Below, piece after piece: positions 17,467 through 26,264 of a DNA stretch of 64,000 nucleotides. Each line of letters opens with the position of its first letter. The stretch's first letter is position 1. Under the pieces are notes generated by a model. That model was not told where the DNA came from. It made no database searches and saw nothing but the letters and a program-made list of their open reading frames with translations. Source of the DNA: CAVOJV01 sp963696325 (GTDB taxonomy: Bacteria > Pseudomonadota > Gammaproteobacteria > Competibacterales > Competibacteraceae); the NCBI GenBank assembly GCA_963696325.1, contig CAVOJV010000005.1, forward strand, positions 77,450 to 141,449, given 5' to 3'. The translations under genes were made by a program, and so were the position numbers.

Positions 17467-17937
17467 ATGCATTGCCCTTTTTGTGCGGCGGTCGATACCA
17501 GGGTGATCGATTCGCGGTTATCCCCCGAGGGAGACAAGGTGCGGCGGCGCCGCGAATGCCCTAGTTGCGGGACCCGGTTTACCACGCACGAGGTGGCGGA
17601 ACTGGTGATGCCGCAGATCGTCAAGCGGGATAACCGCCGCGAAGCCTTCAACGAAGACAAATTACGGGCGGGCATGTTGCGCGCAATGGAAAAGCGCCCG
17701 GTCAGCGCCGAGCAGGTGGAACAGGCTATTCAGCGGATCAAAAACCGCATCCGCGCCAGCGGTGACCGGGAATTGCCCAGCCGTCGCCTCGGGGAATGGG
17801 TGATGGGTGAGTTGCGGGATCTGGACCAGGTAGCTTATGTGCGCTTCGCCTCGGTGTACCGCAGTTTCCAGGACGTGAACGCCTTTCGCGAAGAGATCGA
17901 AAAGCTGCAAAATGCGCCTTCCGGCGGGCATGACTGA
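17467..17937 (+). CDS. nrdR: Transcriptional repressor NrdR
   Basis: NrdR represses ribonucleotide reductase operons by binding NrdR boxes in an ATP/dATP-dependent way. The 156-residue protein has the full N-terminal zinc ribbon (CPFC at residues 3-6 and CPSC at about 31-34) with the basic RRRREC segment, then an ATP-cone domain (VKRDNRREAFNEDKLRAGM, LGEWVMGELRDLDQVAYVRFASVYR). The length is normal for the family. It is the first intact gene behind the glyA scar and leads the riboflavin cluster, the usual gammaproteobacterial order. No NrdR box was sought successfully near it. Confidence 0.97.
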   Translation: MHCPFCAAVDTRVIDSRLSPEGDKVRRRRECPSCGTRFTTHEVAELVMPQIVKRDNRREAFNEDKLRAGMLRAMEKRPVSAEQVEQAIQRIKNRIRASGDRELPSRRLGEWVMGELRDLDQVAYVRFASVYRSFQDVNAFREEIEKLQNAPSGGHD

Positions 17938-17981
17938 GCCTTGCCAGTGCGGTTCATGGCGCTCGCGTAGCACCCATTCCG

Positions 17982-19079
17982 ATGGCCGATGTCCGCGATT
18001 ATGAGTATATGGCCCGCGCCTTGACGCTGGCGGGCAGGGGTCTTTACACCACCGATCCCAATCCCAGGGTAGGTTGCGTGTTGGCGCAGGCTGCCGGCAT
18101 CGTCGGCGAGGGCTGGCACGTCCGTGCCGGCGAGGCGCATGCCGAAGTCAACGCCCTGCGCATGGCTGGCCCGCGCGCGCGGGGGGCTACTGCCTACGTA
18201 ACGTTGGAACCCTGCTGCCATCATGGCCGCACGCCGCCTTGCACGGAAGCCATGCTGGCGGCGGGCGTGAGTCGGGTGTTGGTTGCCATGGAGGACCCCA
18301 ACCCGCAGGTGGCCGGCCGCGGCCTGGCACAGTTGCGCGCTGCCGGCGTTAGGGTGGAATGCGGCCTGCTGGAGCAGGAAGCCCGCGCTCTGAACCCCGG
18401 CTTTGTACTGCGCATGAACGCGGGCCGCCCCTTCGTGCGCTGCAAGCTGGCCATGAGCCTGGATGGGCGTACCGCCATGGCTTCCGGCGAGAGCCAGTGG
18501 ATCACGGGAGCGGCGGCGCGCGCCGATGTACAGCGCCTGCGCGCCCGCAGCTCGGCGATCCTGACCGGGGTGGGGACAGTACTGGCCGATGATCCGTCGC
18601 TCACTGTCCGCCTGCCGGAAGAGACCGCCCGGCAGCCGCTGCGGGTGATCCTCGATACGGAACTTAAGACCCCGCCAGCGGCTCGAATTTTGAGTTTGCC
18701 TGGCTGGGTACTGATTTTCACTGCGGTGACGGAACCGGCTCGCTGCATGTCCCTGCAAGCGGCGGGCGCCGAACTCCAGGCCCTGCCCCGGCAAGGCCGC
18801 GGCCTGGATCTGGCGGCGGCGCTCAGGGAACTGGCCCGGCGGGAAATCAACGAGGTGCATCTGGAGTGTGGAGCGATGTTGGCGGGGGCCATGCTCCAGG
18901 CGGGGCTGGTGGATGAATTCATCATCTATCTGGCGCCGCTGTTCATGGGCGATGGTGCGCGCGGCCTGTTGCAGTTGCCGGGGCTTGAGCGCATGAGCGA
19001 GCGCGTTGCCCTGGAAATAACCGATATCCGTGCCGTCGGCCGGGATTGGCGTATCGCCGCACGGCCTTTGAACGAGTAG
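17982..19079 (+). CDS. ribD: Bifunctional diaminohydroxyphosphoribosylaminopyrimidine deaminase / 5-amino-6-(5-phosphoribosylamino)uracil reductase
   Basis: RibD performs the second and third steps of riboflavin synthesis: deamination of the pyrimidine and NADPH reduction of the ribosyl chain. The 365-residue product has the zinc deaminase domain first (HAEVNALR, then PCCHHGRTPPCTEA with the two zinc cysteines) and the RibD reductase domain after residue 145 (RCKLAMSLDGRTAMASGESQWITG, ILTGVGTVLADDP, LECGAMLAGAML). It lies 44 bases past nrdR and 16 before ribE, so the cluster is very likely one operon. Confidence 0.97.
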   Translation: MADVRDYEYMARALTLAGRGLYTTDPNPRVGCVLAQAAGIVGEGWHVRAGEAHAEVNALRMAGPRARGATAYVTLEPCCHHGRTPPCTEAMLAAGVSRVLVAMEDPNPQVAGRGLAQLRAAGVRVECGLLEQEARALNPGFVLRMNAGRPFVRCKLAMSLDGRTAMASGESQWITGAAARADVQRLRARSSAILTGVGTVLADDPSLTVRLPEETARQPLRVILDTELKTPPAARILSLPGWVLIFTAVTEPARCMSLQAAGAELQALPRQGRGLDLAAALRELARREINEVHLECGAMLAGAMLQAGLVDEFIIYLAPLFMGDGARGLLQLPGLERMSERVALEITDIRAVGRDWRIAARPLNE

Positions 19080-19095
19080 GAACGGGTGAGAAGAC

Positions 19096-19749
19096 ATGTT
19101 TACGGGTATTATTGAAGCCGTTGGCAAGCTGGTGGCGAAACAGCCCCACGGTGGTGATTTGCGGCTGCGCATCGCCACCGGCAGATTGGATCTGAGCGAC
19201 GTCAAACTGGGCGATAGCATCGCGGTGAGCGGGGTCTGCCTGACCGCCGTCGCGCTGCCCGGCGACGGCTTCTGGGCCGACGCCTCGCGGGAGACCCTGG
19301 AGCGCACTGTGCTGGGCGATCTGCCGCTGGACGCCCCGGTCAACCTGGAGCGCGCGCTCACCCCTAGCACGCGGCTGGGCGGGCATCTGGTGAGCGGTCA
19401 CGTGGACGGCATCGGCAGCGTGACCGACTATCGCGAGGACGCGCGTTCCTGGCGGTTGCGCATCCAGGCTCCTGGCAGTCTGGCACGCTATATCGCCGAG
19501 AAGGGTTCCATCTGCGTGGATGGCGTCAGCCTCACGGTCAATGCGGTGGCAGGTGCCCTGTTCGATCTGAACATTGTCCCTCATACCCTGCAGGAGACCA
19601 CGCTCGTTGACTACCAAGTTGGGCGCCGGGTGAACCTGGAGGTAGACCTGATCGCCCGCTATCTGGAGCGTTTGCTGCTGGGTGAACGAGCTGCCCAGCC
19701 GGAGGCCCAGCTTGGGACCTTGCTGCGCGAGCGCGGCTTTTTGACCTGA
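19096..19749 (+). CDS. ribE: Riboflavin synthase, alpha subunit
   Basis: This enzyme dismutates two molecules of 6,7-dimethyl-8-ribityllumazine to riboflavin and the diaminouracil. The protein (217 residues) has the typical pair of homologous barrels, each starting with an MFTGIIE-like or HLVSGHVDG segment: residues 1-95 (MFTGIIEAVGKL, SIAVSGVCLTAV) and 96-195 (GGHLVSGHVDGIG, ICVDGVSLTVNAV). The start at 19096 is fixed by the invariant N-terminal MFTG. It follows ribD closely and precedes ribB by about 95 bases. Confidence 0.97.
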   Translation: MFTGIIEAVGKLVAKQPHGGDLRLRIATGRLDLSDVKLGDSIAVSGVCLTAVALPGDGFWADASRETLERTVLGDLPLDAPVNLERALTPSTRLGGHLVSGHVDGIGSVTDYREDARSWRLRIQAPGSLARYIAEKGSICVDGVSLTVNAVAGALFDLNIVPHTLQETTLVDYQVGRRVNLEVDLIARYLERLLLGERAAQPEAQLGTLLRERGFLT

Positions 19750-19843
19750 TGTCTCTGGAGCACCCTTCCCGCTATGACGAGCGGCTCTTCACAGAACGCG
19801 GGTGTCCACCTGTTGTCCGTTTCGACCGAAAGCAAAGAAATTC

Positions 19844-20959
19844 ATGTCACTGAATACCATAGATGAAATTCTCGATGATCTGCGGCAGGGTAGAATGGTC
19901 ATCATTATGGATGACGAGGATCGCGAGAACGAAGGCGATTTGCTCATGGCCGCTACCATGGTGCGCCCCGAGGATGTCAATTTCATGGCCCGCTACGGCC
20001 GTGGCCTGATCTGCCTGACCCTGACCCGGGAGCGTTGCAAGCAGCTGCACCTGCCCCTCATGGTGAACGATAACGGGGCGATTAACTCCACTAACTTCAC
20101 GGTATCCATTGAGGCCGCCGAAGGGGTGACCACGGGTATTTCCGCCTACGACCGCGCCCACACCGTGCGCACGGCGGTGACGCCCAATGCCCGGCCGGAG
20201 GACTTGGTGCAGCCGGGGCATATTTTCCCACTGATGGCGCAACCCGGCGGGGTACTGACCCGCGCCGGCCATACCGAGGCCGGTTGCGATCTGGCCCGCT
20301 TGGCGGGACTGGAACCAGCGGCGGTCATCGTGGAAATCCTCAATGAAGATGGCACCATGGCGCGGCGCGCCGATCTGGAGGTGTTCGCCCGGCGGCATGG
20401 CTTGAAAATTGGTACTATCGCCGCCCTTATTCACTATCGCATGCAGAATGAAAAGACCGTGGAACGGGTAGCGGAATGCGATATGCTCACTGAATTCGGC
20501 CCTTTCCGGGTGGTGGCCTATCAGGATAGCATCGATAAACAGGTCCACCTAGCCCTGGTTAAAGGTGAAATCACCCCCGAGCGTCCGATTCTGGTGCGGG
20601 TCCATGTGCAGAATACGCTCTGCGATTTGCTGACCGCCCGCCTGCCCGAATGCGGCTGGCCCTTACGCGGCGCCCTCCAGCGCATTGCCGGGGAGGAATG
20701 CGGCATCGTGGTGGTCTTGGCGAAAACGGAAAGTCCCAGGGAACTGCTGCGGCGCCTTCGCCTGCAGCAACTACGGGGAGGAGAAGCAGCGATGCTTGGC
20801 GGGACTAAGCCTGACCGTACGACCGAACTGCGCACCTATGGCATCGGCGCCCAAATTCTCCTGGATCTGGGGGTGCGGCGGATGCGGGTGTTGAGCGCAC
20901 CCAAGCGATTGTCCGGACTTTCCGGGTTTGGCCTGGAGGTGGTGGAGTACGTTTCCTAG
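19844..20959 (+). CDS. ribB: 3,4-dihydroxy-2-butanone 4-phosphate synthase with degenerate GTP cyclohydrolase II-like domain (RibBX type)
   Basis: The N-terminal domain (residues 1-205) makes the four-carbon precursor of riboflavin from ribulose 5-phosphate; its active-site loop DDEDRENEGDL, SIEAAEGVTTGISA and RAGHTEAGCDLARLAG are all intact. The C-terminal 165 residues align with GTP cyclohydrolase II but lack its zinc cysteines (the expected SECLTGD...CDC is replaced by HVQNTLCDLL). So it cannot supply GTP cyclohydrolase II, and a separate ribA must lie elsewhere. Such RibBX proteins are known in proteobacteria. I take the ATG at 19844 (MSLNTIDEIL), which fits the family, over one 14 codons earlier. 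Confidence 0.93.
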   Translation: MSLNTIDEILDDLRQGRMVIIMDDEDRENEGDLLMAATMVRPEDVNFMARYGRGLICLTLTRERCKQLHLPLMVNDNGAINSTNFTVSIEAAEGVTTGISAYDRAHTVRTAVTPNARPEDLVQPGHIFPLMAQPGGVLTRAGHTEAGCDLARLAGLEPAAVIVEILNEDGTMARRADLEVFARRHGLKIGTIAALIHYRMQNEKTVERVAECDMLTEFGPFRVVAYQDSIDKQVHLALVKGEITPERPILVRVHVQNTLCDLLTARLPECGWPLRGALQRIAGEECGIVVVLAKTESPRELLRRLRLQQLRGGEAAMLGGTKPDRTTELRTYGIGAQILLDLGVRRMRVLSAPKRLSGLSGFGLEVVEYVS

Positions 20960-21017
20960 CCATTTTCCCTTGCCTATCCTTGCGTCCGCGCGCGGACGCC
21001 CAACCGGAACGAGTGCT

Positions 21018-21494
21018 ATGCAGAAGATTAAAACCATTGAAGGGGATTTCGTCGTCAGGGATGCGCGTTTTGCCATCGTGGCGGCGCGCTTCAACAGTTT
21101 TATCGTGGAAAGCCTGGTAAGCGGCGCGATCGACACGCTGCTGCGCCACGGGATCGAGGAGAGCGCTATCGATGTGATCAAGGTTCCCGGCGCCTATGAG
21201 ATACCGTTGGCCGCGCAGCGGCTGGCAGCCAGCGAGCGTTACGATGGCCTCATTGCCCTGGGCGCGGTGATTCGCGGCGCCACCCCCCACTTCGACTACG
21301 TCGCCGGGGAATGTGCCAAAGGCCTGGCCATGGTTGCGATGAATCACGATATTCCGGTGGGATTTGGGGTGTTAACCGTCGATAGCATCGAGCAGGCCGT
21401 GGAGCGGGCTGGCACCAAGGCTGGCAACAAAGGCGTCGATGCTGCCCTGTCGGTGCTGGAAATGGTGAGCCTGTTGCGTCGTTTGGAAGCCTGA
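21018..21494 (+). CDS. ribH: 6,7-dimethyl-8-ribityllumazine synthase
   Basis: RibH condenses the pyrimidine with dihydroxybutanone phosphate in the penultimate riboflavin step and forms pentamers or 60-mer shells. The 158-residue protein has FAIVAARFNSFIVESLV, VPGAYEIPLAAQRLA, ALGAVIRGATPHFDYV (with the catalytic-region His) and FGVLTVDSIEQAVERAGTKAGNKG. The start at 21018 is the family start; the frame upstream overlaps the end of ribB and is not coding. Only 58 bases separate it from ribB and three from nusB. Confidence 0.97.
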   Translation: MQKIKTIEGDFVVRDARFAIVAARFNSFIVESLVSGAIDTLLRHGIEESAIDVIKVPGAYEIPLAAQRLAASERYDGLIALGAVIRGATPHFDYVAGECAKGLAMVAMNHDIPVGFGVLTVDSIEQAVERAGTKAGNKGVDAALSVLEMVSLLRRLEA

Positions 21495-21497
21495 TCC

Positions 21498-21944
21498 ATG
21501 ACCCAGGTGGCTAGGTTTACCCGCAAGCGCAGCCAGGCGCGTCGATATGCCATGCAAGCGCTTTATCAATGGCAGATGACCAGGCATGATCTCAGTGTGA
21601 TCGATGCCCAGTTCCTCGCCGATCAGGATATGAGCGGGGCAAACGTGGCCTATTTTCAGGAACTGTTGCACCGTGTGCCGGCGCAGGTGGATGCGATCGA
21701 TGCAGCCCTCGTCCCTTTTCTCGATCGTCCGCTGGAGCAGATAGACCCGGTGGAACGGGCAATCCTGTGGATTGCCGGTTATGAATTGCTTTCTCGCGCC
21801 GAGATTCCCTATCGGGTGATCATTAACGAGGCGGTGGAAATAGCGAAGGAGTTCGGCGCCGAACAGGGTCATCGCTTCATCAACAGCGTGTTGGATAAGG
21901 TCGCCCATAAGCTGCGGTCTGAAGAGGCGAAAACCCGTTCCTGA
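21498..21944 (+). CDS. nusB: Transcription antitermination factor NusB
   Basis: NusB binds boxA RNA with NusE (S10) in rRNA antitermination. The 148-residue all-helical protein shows the N-terminal arginine-rich RNA contact (KRSQARRYAMQALYQWQ) and the C-terminal LDRPLEQIDPVERAILWIAGYEL and EIPYRVIINEAVEIAKEFG motifs. It starts three bases after ribH, so it is translated from the same message, the usual arrangement. thiL, often next, is absent; a universal stress protein follows after 119 bases. Confidence 0.97.
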   Translation: MTQVARFTRKRSQARRYAMQALYQWQMTRHDLSVIDAQFLADQDMSGANVAYFQELLHRVPAQVDAIDAALVPFLDRPLEQIDPVERAILWIAGYELLSRAEIPYRVIINEAVEIAKEFGAEQGHRFINSVLDKVAHKLRSEEAKTRS

Positions 21945-22063
21945 AGGGTTACCAGCTATTTCTGGGCGCGGCATCGTTTTCGCGGCGGGGATTTGCTACT
22001 TTAAGAAGTGAGGAAGCATAAGGCATAAGCAATCAGCACTGTGTTCAATACTCGGAGGGTGTT

Positions 22064-22552
22064 ATGGATTACAATATTCGCACTATCCTGCATGCAACGG
22101 ACCTTGGTGCCCATGGGCCGGCGATTTTCAACCATGCGTTTGTGCTGGCAAAACAGTTCGGGGCCAAAATTCACATTGTTCATGCGCTGGAACCCATAAG
22201 CGAATATGGTCATGCCATGGTCGAGACCTATGTACCACCCGAGATGCTCGAATCGGTACGCAGTGAAGGTTTCGAAGCCGCGCGCAAGGAGATACATCGG
22301 CGGCTGGAAAAATTCTGCGAGGATAAACTGCATGCCGATGCCCACACGGTGGTGGCCGATATGCGGGTGGTGGAAGGAATGCCTGCTCAGGTCATTTTGG
22401 ACGAAGCCAAGCGACTAAACGCGGATTTAATCGTATTGGGCACCCATGGCCTGTCGGCTCTGGGTGAGATATTCCTGGGTTCGGTGGCTCACAAGGTCAT
22501 CATGAGGTCTCCCGTGCCGGTCTTCTTAGTCCCCATCAAACGCGACGCCTAG
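22064..22552 (+). CDS. Universal stress protein, UspA family (ATP-binding type)
   Basis: A 162-residue single-domain Usp protein. The C-terminal motif G-x2-G-x9-G-S (GTHGLSALGEIFLGSVAH) is the ATP-binding signature, so it belongs to the nucleotide-binding branch. The N-terminal strand (IRTILHATDLGAHG) and HIVHALEP are typical. CGGAGGG precedes the ATG. It stands alone between nusB and a minus-strand regulator; after it, a weak CCCTGT/ACAGGG stem (22567-22592) may end transcription. The stress it serves is not visible from context. Confidence 0.93.
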   Translation: MDYNIRTILHATDLGAHGPAIFNHAFVLAKQFGAKIHIVHALEPISEYGHAMVETYVPPEMLESVRSEGFEAARKEIHRRLEKFCEDKLHADAHTVVADMRVVEGMPAQVILDEAKRLNADLIVLGTHGLSALGEIFLGSVAHKVIMRSPVPVFLVPIKRDA

Positions 22553-22659
22553 GGCGCGTTCGTTGCCCTGTCTTTATTCGCTTGAACAGGGGCTGGCGTA
22601 GGCGCCTTGTGCGCTGCGCTAGTCCCTGCACAGCGATTTTTGGTTACTCCTTGCGAAGC

Positions 22660-22869
22660 CTAATCGGCGACCAGTTGGGTGGCCTGTTCGCGAGTATAAA
22701 AGGTTTCGGCGCGCAGAAAACCGGCGACCATCGTTTGCTTGACGGCGATGATCCACCCTTCGGCATTGCGCTGGAGCACGAGCTCCTCTGGAAGGCCATC
22801 GAGCAGATGCAGCGGTGCCAGGTGGCCGCCGGCGTACCGAGACAGATAGACATGGCCGGTAAAGTCCAC
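22660..22869 (-). CDS. Small hypothetical protein (69 residues)
   Basis: A GTG-started frame reading MDFTGHVYLSRYAGGHLAPL and ending with a charged tail. The sequence has balanced composition and alternating hydrophobic pattern like a small alpha/beta protein, unlike most antisense frames here. It lies 40 bases downstream of the FCD regulator on the same strand and could be cotranscribed. I do not recognise it, and overlapping frames on the plus strand are also open, so the call is tentative. Confidence 0.4.
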   Translation of the reverse strand: MDFTGHVYLSRYAGGHLAPLHLLDGLPEELVLQRNAEGWIIAVKQTMVAGFLRAETFYTREQATQLVAD

Positions 22870-22908
22870 GGTTGCGGCTATCGACAGGGAGTCGGGGTGG
22901 TGGCTGGT

Positions 22909-23673
22909 TCAGTCAAACAGTTGCTGTAACCGGCGTTGCGAGCGTTCCTCGCGGGTGTCTTCCTTGTCGAGTTCGCGCAGGGTTTTTTCGACGAAAGCAA
23001 GGTGCAGGTGAGCGGCTTGGCGAGCCATTTCGGGATCTCTCTCCATCACGGCGTTAAAAAGTTGCTTGTGATGCTCGTGCACGATCTCGTAGTTGCCTGC
23101 CTGGATATGTAACTTTTCGAGAGAGCAGAAGATACTGCTGCGCAGTAGATTGAAAAGCCCCCGCATGACGTGCATCAGCGCGACATTGTGAGAGGCATCG
23201 GTGATCGCCAGGTGAAACTCCGCATCGGCTTCCGCGTCCCGCATGGGGTCGTGTTCCTGGTGGACTGTGGCCAGCGCCCCAAACCGGTATTGCAGAATTT
23301 CCCGATCTGCGGCGGTACTGCGGATAGCCGCGAAATAGGCTGCCACTTCCTCCAGGGCGTGACGCAGTTCCAGGATGTCGAAAGTAGCCTCCGGGTGGTT
23401 CTTCAGGAGATGCACTAACGGTTCCGTCAAGGTGGGAGCGACTGCGTCGACAACATAAGTTCCACCCCCCCGGCGAGTTTGCAATAGACCTTTCGCCTCC
23501 AGTTTTAACAGCGCTTCGCGCAAGGACGGCCGGGATACGTTGAGCTGTTGAGCGAGCTCCCGCTCGGCGGGGAGTTTGTCTCCGGGCTTCAGAATGCCTT
23601 CCAGAATCAGTTGTTCGATCTGGCTTACGATGGAATCCGAGATTTTCGCGGGTTTGATGCTTTCGAATGTCAT
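22909..23673 (-). CDS. GntR-family regulator, FadR/FCD subfamily (PdhR/LldR-like)
   Basis: A repressor of about 254 residues. The N-terminal winged helix has SIVSQIEQLILEGILKPGDKLP and ELAQQLNVSRPSLREALLKLE with the GGGTYV wing; the FCD ligand domain follows (ILELRHALEEVAAYFAA, EADAEFHLAITDASHN, HHKQLFNAVMERDP), with Asp/His residues suited to a metal and a carboxylate ligand. I start at the ATG at 23673 (MTFESIKPAK), like PdhR and LldR; the frame upstream is unlike the family. It diverges from the lactate operon, so lactate or pyruvate is the probable ligand and the intergenic region its target. Confidence 0.88.
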   Translation of the reverse strand: MTFESIKPAKISDSIVSQIEQLILEGILKPGDKLPAERELAQQLNVSRPSLREALLKLEAKGLLQTRRGGGTYVVDAVAPTLTEPLVHLLKNHPEATFDILELRHALEEVAAYFAAIRSTAADREILQYRFGALATVHQEHDPMRDAEADAEFHLAITDASHNVALMHVMRGLFNLLRSSIFCSLEKLHIQAGNYEIVHEHHKQLFNAVMERDPEMARQAAHLHLAFVEKTLRELDKEDTREERSQRRLQQLFD

Positions 23674-24097
23674 AATGGGTAACGCGGCTTGACCTCGTTC
23701 TCCGTATAGTCCAACAGTGGTTACGTTTGACGCCACGCCGCATCTTTCGCAAGCGGGCGGCCCTGTAGTCATTAAGTTTATTATCGTTGTTTTTTAATAT
23801 TAAGGTGCTGGCATCCTTGACAACACGAGAAATACTCTTCTATACATTGGTCACAGCGTGTACTGGTAAGGCTTTTTGACCAGTTCAAATAGTAGCAGCG
23901 TTTCAAGATCCAAGCAGGAACCTCCCGTAAATTTCCGGAGACGCAGGGCAAGCGGTCCTTGATACAGCATGCCTGCCGGCGCAGTGTAGTGGTGCAGCTT
24001 TTCAGCGTTGGCCAAACCATGGCGGCGATGTTGATAGCAACCCACGTTGGGGTCGTAAGAACCCCATAAAAAATAAATATCCAAAGGTGGAGGAATC
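23674..24097. promoter_or_regulatory. Divergent control region of regulator and lactate operon
   Basis: This 424-base gap carries no supported gene; two short minus-strand frames in it look non-coding. An inverted repeat ACTGGT (23862-23867) / ACCAGT (23879-23884), 17 bases centre to centre, resembles the TGGT...ACCA layout of PdhR/LldR-type operators, and a further ATTGGT lies at 23846-23851. GGTGGAGGA precedes lutA. Assigning the site to the adjacent regulator is inference. Confidence 0.4.
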
Positions 24098-24838
24098 ATG
24101 AGTAGTCGTCCTGACAGGGTGTATTACTTTGGTACGTGCCTAATAGACCTCGCATATCCGGAGGCAGGGCTGGCTGGGATCGAGCTACTGCAGCGGGAAG
24201 GGGTGGAAGTGATTTTCCCCCAGGGCCAGTCGTGTTGCGGGCAGCCGGCTTATAATTCCGGTTTCCCGGCCGAAGCAAAAGCGGTCGCCCGCCAGCAGAT
24301 CAAAACCTTTCCCAAAGATTATCCCGTCATCGTTCCGTCCGGTTCCTGCGCCGGTATGCTGAAACACCACTACCCGAAAATGTTTGCCGATGATCCTGAT
24401 CTGGATGCGGCAAGGCGGTTTTCCAGCCGGGTCTTCGAGCTCACGGAATTTCTGGTACGCGTCCTTAAGATCAAGCTGGAAGACCGCGGCAAGCCCATCA
24501 AGGTGACCTGGCACTCGTCCTGTCACGCGACCCGTGAGATGGGCATTATCGAAGATTCCAAGTCTTTAATTCGTCAGTTAAAAAATGTTGAATTGATAGA
24601 GCTGCAAAACGAGCGGGAATGTTGTGGCTTCGGCGGAACCTTTTCCATTAAGCAGCCGGCTATTTCGGGAGCGATGGTAAAGGACAAAGTTGACGACATT
24701 CGGCAAACCGGTGCTGCACTTTTACTCTCGGGGGATTGTGGCTGCCTGATGAACATCTCGGGTGCCATGGCGTACCAAGCGATTCCGATTCCTTCTCGGC
24801 ATATTGCCGAGTTTATCCTGGAGAGAGTCAATGGGTGA
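24098..24838 (+). CDS. lutA: Lactate utilization protein A ((Fe-S) oxidoreductase subunit)
   Basis: LutA (LldE) is one of three subunits of an iron-sulfur L-lactate dehydrogenase that oxidises lactate to pyruvate at the membrane. The 246-residue protein consists of two cysteine-rich CCG domains, with CCGQPAYNSG near residue 46 and CCGFGGTFS near residue 176, each preceded by an upstream Cys (YFGTCLIDLAYP; WHSSCHATRE). These are the family's cluster or substrate-binding motifs. A strong GGTGGAGGA lies before the ATG. The stop overlaps the lutB start by eight bases. Confidence 0.95.
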   Translation: MSSRPDRVYYFGTCLIDLAYPEAGLAGIELLQREGVEVIFPQGQSCCGQPAYNSGFPAEAKAVARQQIKTFPKDYPVIVPSGSCAGMLKHHYPKMFADDPDLDAARRFSSRVFELTEFLVRVLKIKLEDRGKPIKVTWHSSCHATREMGIIEDSKSLIRQLKNVELIELQNERECCGFGGTFSIKQPAISGAMVKDKVDDIRQTGAALLLSGDCGCLMNISGAMAYQAIPIPSRHIAEFILERVNG

Positions 24839-26264
24839 TCCCGTCGTTGTCGATTTCGAAGCGAACGTTGCCAAGGCCCTGGTTAACAAGCAGTTGAGAA
24901 AGAATCTCAAGTCAGCCATGGGCGCGCTGAGTCAAAGGCGCAAGGCTGTATTTTCCAACCAGGAGGAGTTTGAACAACTGCGCAGCATCGGCAGCGCCAT
25001 CCGCAAGCGCTCCTTGAGCAAACTGCCGGAATTGCTGGAGAGGCTGGAAAAGAAATGCACTGAGAACGGCATCCAGGTGCACTGGGCCGAGACCACAGCT
25101 GAGGCGAACCAGATTTTTCTGGACATCATCAAGGGCCATGAGGCCAGCCTTGTCGTCAAGGGTAAGTCCATGGTATCGGAAGAGATGCACCTGAATCACT
25201 TCCTGGAGGACAACGGCATCGAGGCCCTGGAGACGGACCTGGGCGAATACATCATTCAGCTCGATCACGAAACACCCTCCCACATCATCGTTCCCGCCAT
25301 TCATAAGAACAAGGATCAGGTCGCCCATCTCTTTCATGACAAGATTCCCGACACGCCGTATACCGAAGTCATCGAAGAGTTGAATGCCATCGCCCGCAAG
25401 ACCCTGAGAAAGAAATTTTTTGCGGGTGAAATCGGGGTCAGCGGCGTGAATTTCGCGGTGGCGGAAACGGGTACCCTGTGCCTGGTGGAAAACGAGGGTA
25501 ACGGCCGGATGTGCACCACGGTGCCACCGGTGCACGTCGCCGTGATGGGCCTGGAGAAAGTGGTGGAAAACCTGTGGGACGTGCCGCCCCTGTTGCGGCT
25601 GCTGCCCGGTTCCGCGACGGGGCAGATCATCACCACCTACTTCAATATGATCACCTCGCCACGCAAGGCCGGCGAGAAGGATGGCCCCAAGGAAGTTCAC
25701 CTGGTCATTCTCGACAACGGGCGCTCCAAGATGCTGGCGGACCCGGAGTTGCGGGAAACCCTGCAATGCATCCGCTGCGGGGCCTGTCTGAACCATTGTC
25801 CCGTTTACACTCGTCTGGGAGGCCATGCTTATGGTTACGTGTATCCCGGTCCCATCGGTTCGATTCTAACCCCCCAGATGGAAGGCTTGGACAAGGCGGG
25901 CGTCATGGCCTCCGCGTCCAGCCTGTGTGGGGCCTGCGAGGAAGTCTGTCCGGTCAAGATCCCCATAACCAAAATCCTGCGAATCCTGCGCGACGAGTCC
26001 TATGCCGCCGGGGATTCCCCCCATGCCGTCAAGGGGCATGGCTACAAGAAAAACCTGACCGAAACCCTGGCTTGGAAAGGTTGGGCGGTCATGAATACCG
26101 TGCCCCTGCTGAATGCCCTGAGCATGAAGATGCTGGGGATGCTGGGCTCGAATCTGCCCAACGTGGGCCCCTTGAAGCAATGGACCAGCGTCCGAACGGC
26201 GCCAAAATTCGCCAAGAAGAGCCTGCACACGCTGGCCAAAGAGCGAGGACTGCGCAATGAGTAA
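24831..26264 (+). CDS. lutB: Lactate utilization protein B (ferredoxin-like subunit)
   Basis: LutB (LldF) is the electron-transferring subunit of the LutABC lactate oxidase. The 477-residue protein has an N-terminal LUD domain (residues about 60-300; VVKGKSMVSEEMHLN, GVNFAVAETGTLCLVENEGN) and two 4Fe-4S motifs (CIRCGACLNHCPVY; LCGACEEVCPVKIP), then a C-terminal extension. I choose the ATG at 24831 (MGDPVVVDFE) within the end of lutA; the upstream 23 codons are lutA in another frame. Its 3' end overlaps lutC, so all three are coupled. Confidence 0.95.
   Translation: MGDPVVVDFEANVAKALVNKQLRKNLKSAMGALSQRRKAVFSNQEEFEQLRSIGSAIRKRSLSKLPELLERLEKKCTENGIQVHWAETTAEANQIFLDIIKGHEASLVVKGKSMVSEEMHLNHFLEDNGIEALETDLGEYIIQLDHETPSHIIVPAIHKNKDQVAHLFHDKIPDTPYTEVIEELNAIARKTLRKKFFAGEIGVSGVNFAVAETGTLCLVENEGNGRMCTTVPPVHVAVMGLEKVVENLWDVPPLLRLLPGSATGQIITTYFNMITSPRKAGEKDGPKEVHLVILDNGRSKMLADPELRETLQCIRCGACLNHCPVYTRLGGHAYGYVYPGPIGSILTPQMEGLDKAGVMASASSLCGACEEVCPVKIPITKILRILRDESYAAGDSPHAVKGHGYKKNLTETLAWKGWAVMNTVPLLNALSMKMLGMLGSNLPNVGPLKQWTSVRTAPKFAKKSLHTLAKERGLRNE

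Noticed and set aside
17835..19370. 511-codon open frame on the minus strand over nrdR, ribD and ribE
   Set aside because: It lies across three certain genes. Its composition (Arg, His, Gln, Pro) is that of an antisense frame in GC-rich DNA.
23781..24099. Two minus-strand frames in the regulator-lutA gap, one rich in cysteine
   Set aside because: They overlap each other in different frames, have no clear SD, and occupy the expected control region.
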